From contig JBKCXU010000004.1 of NCBI GenBank assembly GCA_046316025.1, positions 1 to 5,850 on the forward strand: 5,850 bases of DNA, read 5' to 3'. Positions within the stretch are counted from its first letter, which is position 1. Each line of letters starts with the position of its first letter. Below are positions 5,233 to 5,850 of the stretch, one piece after another. Source of the DNA: JAJTHJ01 sp046316025 (GTDB lineage Bacteria; Pseudomonadota; Gammaproteobacteria; Burkholderiales; Burkholderiaceae_F). Below the pieces are notes generated by a model that saw only the letters and a program-made list of their open reading frames with translations, had not been told where the DNA came from and made no database searches. The position numbers and the translations under genes are program-made.

Positions 5233-5676
5233 ATGCCCCGCCCCCCCAAGCCCCCGCTGCTGTCCTCGCCGCTCGAATGCGAACAGGCCTTCTACGACGC
5301 GCTCGATGCCGGCGACGCGGACGCCTTGCTCGACCTCTGGCTCGACGACGCCGACGTGGTTTGCGTGCACCCCGGCGGGCCGCGGCTGGTGGGGTTTGCG
5401 ACGGTGGCGCAGGCGTGGCGATCGATCCTCGCCAACGGCGCGGTGCATATCCGCGTCGCCGCCCGCAAGGCGCTGGAAACGCCGACCGTGACCGTGCACA
5501 ACGTGGTCGAAGAAATCCTGATCGCCCGCGGCCGCGAACAGCGGCTGGTGCAGGTGCTGGCGACCAACGTGTACGTGAAGACGCCGTCCGGCTGGAAGAT
5601 GGTGCTGCACCACGCCAGCGGCGCGCCCGAAGGGCAGCCGTCGCAGGTGGAGTTGCCGACGGGGACGTTGCATTGA
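5233..5676 (+). CDS. NTF2/SnoaL-like (DUF4440-type) protein
   Basis: This 147-residue, soluble, probably cytoplasmic protein has the layout of the small NTF2/SnoaL-like cone fold. It has an N-terminal helix pair around CEQAFYDALDAGDADALLDLWLDDADVVCVHPGG (16-49), a short loop and helix RLVGFATVAQAWRSIL (51-66), then alternating beta strands ending in GWKMVLHHASG (120-130). The pocket residues W36, H46, H126 and H127 are visible, but the family is too broad to assign a ligand or reaction. The ATG at 5233 is the only good start: the next methionine is at residue 123, and the upstream extension reads through repeats. No Shine-Dalgarno is present because the heptamer array lies directly upstream. 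It follows the ilvE-zinc finger pair on the same strand by 90 bp, so cotranscription is possible but unproven. Confidence 0.85.
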   Translation: MPRPPKPPLLSSPLECEQAFYDALDAGDADALLDLWLDDADVVCVHPGGPRLVGFATVAQAWRSILANGAVHIRVAARKALETPTVTVHNVVEEILIARGREQRLVQVLATNVYVKTPSGWKMVLHHASGAPEGQPSQVELPTGTLH

Positions 5677-5697
5677 TCGCCGACAACGTGGCGATCA
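5674..5697. other. 8-bp stem at the NTF2-like stop codon
   Basis: TGATCGCC (5674-5681), which includes the TGA stop, is the exact reverse complement of GGCGATCA (5690-5697), with an 8-nt loop GACAACGT. It could be a transcript-end hairpin, but no T-run follows, so it is not called a terminator. Its left arm and loop contain CGACAAC (5681-5687), the inverse of the GTTGTCG heptamer found upstream of this gene; a single copy may be chance. Confidence 0.4.
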
Positions 5698-5705
5698 TGC
5701 ACGGG

Positions 5706-5820
5706 TTGCTGCGGTCTTCCCTCACCCGGCCGCTGCGCGGCCACCCTCTCCCGGGGGGAGAGGGTTTCAAAGCCCCTCTCCCCCCGGGAGAGGGGTTGGG
5801 GTGAGGGAAGACCGTCGCAA
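5706..5820. repeat. 115-bp nested palindromic repeat (REP/MITE type)
   Basis: The outer arms are TTGC + 2 mismatches + 16 perfect bases: CGGTCTTCCCTCACCC (5712-5727) pairs with 5799-5814, and TTGC (5706-5709) with GCAA (5817-5820). Inside are three hairpins in series: GGCCGC-TGC-GCGGCC (5728-5742), ACCCTCTCCC-GGG-GGGAGAGGGT (5743-5765), and CCCCTCTCCC-CCC-GGGAGAGGGG (5773-5795). The CCCTCACC...CCTCTCCC...GGAGAGGG pattern is a common dispersed intergenic element of GC-rich proteobacteria. It often causes annotated proteins with tails such as PSPQPLSRGERG. It may end or protect the transcript of the upstream gene. No transposase is present. Confidence 0.88.
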
Positions 5821-5850
5821 CAACGCGTCACTTCTTCGATCGCTTTGGTG
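5821..5850 (-). other. Right edge, possible end of a leftward gene
   Basis: Read leftward from the edge, one frame gives TKAIEEVTR, which looks like ordinary protein, before running into the palindromic repeat (CCDGLPSPQPLSRGERGFE). This could be the C-terminus of a convergent gene whose reading frame continues into the repeat. Thirty bases are too few to decide. Confidence 0.2.

Noticed and set aside
3995..5770. 591-codon open frame on the - strand
   Set aside because: It lies antisense to ilvE, the zinc-finger gene and the NTF2-like gene, all of which have clear family motifs, and it runs through two repeats.
5706..5820. Intrinsic terminator
   Set aside because: The hairpins are strong but no T-run follows any of them, and the structure fits a dispersed palindromic repeat better.
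1..5850. tRNA or rRNA genes
   Set aside because: No cloverleaf with a conserved T-arm sequence and no rRNA-like stretch was seen in the non-coding parts on either strand.

Overview
The window is GC-rich bacterial chromosomal DNA, most likely from a betaproteobacterium. That guess rests on base composition, the ilvE/CHCC-zinc-finger gene pair and the style of the intergenic repeats; no marker gene proves it. Seven protein genes are supported. They fill almost everything between 486 and 5676, and both edges of the window are repeat-rich DNA without a recognisable complete gene.

Layout. Positions 1-485 hold no recognisable gene but a stack of repeats: a 12-bp inverted repeat around a small hairpin (130-180), two direct copies of a 25-bp unit (199-248), 16 head-to-tail copies of the heptamer CGGTGAT (251-365), a dispersed-repeat-like hairpin (381-451), and 3.3 inverted copies of the same heptamer that end exactly at the ATG of the first gene. 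That gene (486-1652, +) is a 12-TM MFS transporter. It converges on, and overlaps by 26 bp, the end of a leftward operon: a second MFS transporter (3910-2711), azlC (2711-1947) and azlD (1950-1627), joined by 1-bp and 4-bp stop/start overlaps. A 120-bp divergent intergenic region (3911-4030) separates this operon from rightward ilvE (4031-4951), which overlaps by 4 bp a 64-residue CHCC zinc-finger protein (4948-5142). A second heptamer cassette (5149-5232) then abuts the ATG of an NTF2/SnoaL-like protein (5233-5676). The right end (5706-5820) is a 115-bp nested palindromic repeat of REP/MITE type.

How the genes fit together. IlvE makes or degrades leucine, isoleucine and valine by transamination. 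AzlC and AzlD form a two-subunit exporter for branched-chain amino acids and their analogues. The divergent arrangement around a shared regulatory region suggests one branched-chain amino acid homeostasis locus, with synthesis on one side and efflux on the other. The substrate of the MFS protein that heads the azl operon is unknown; its coupling to azlCD suggests a related job.

The most unusual feature is that the two genes lacking a Shine-Dalgarno sequence and lying outside the coupled operons (the first MFS gene and the NTF2-like gene) have the same 5' architecture. In each, a 7-bp tandem repeat runs up to the start codon and an inverted copy of the repeat lies upstream, giving a hairpin at the translation start. 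The two heptamers differ in sequence (GTGATCG and GTTGTCG) but agree at 5 of 7 positions, which suggests a family of inverted-heptamer cassettes in this genome.
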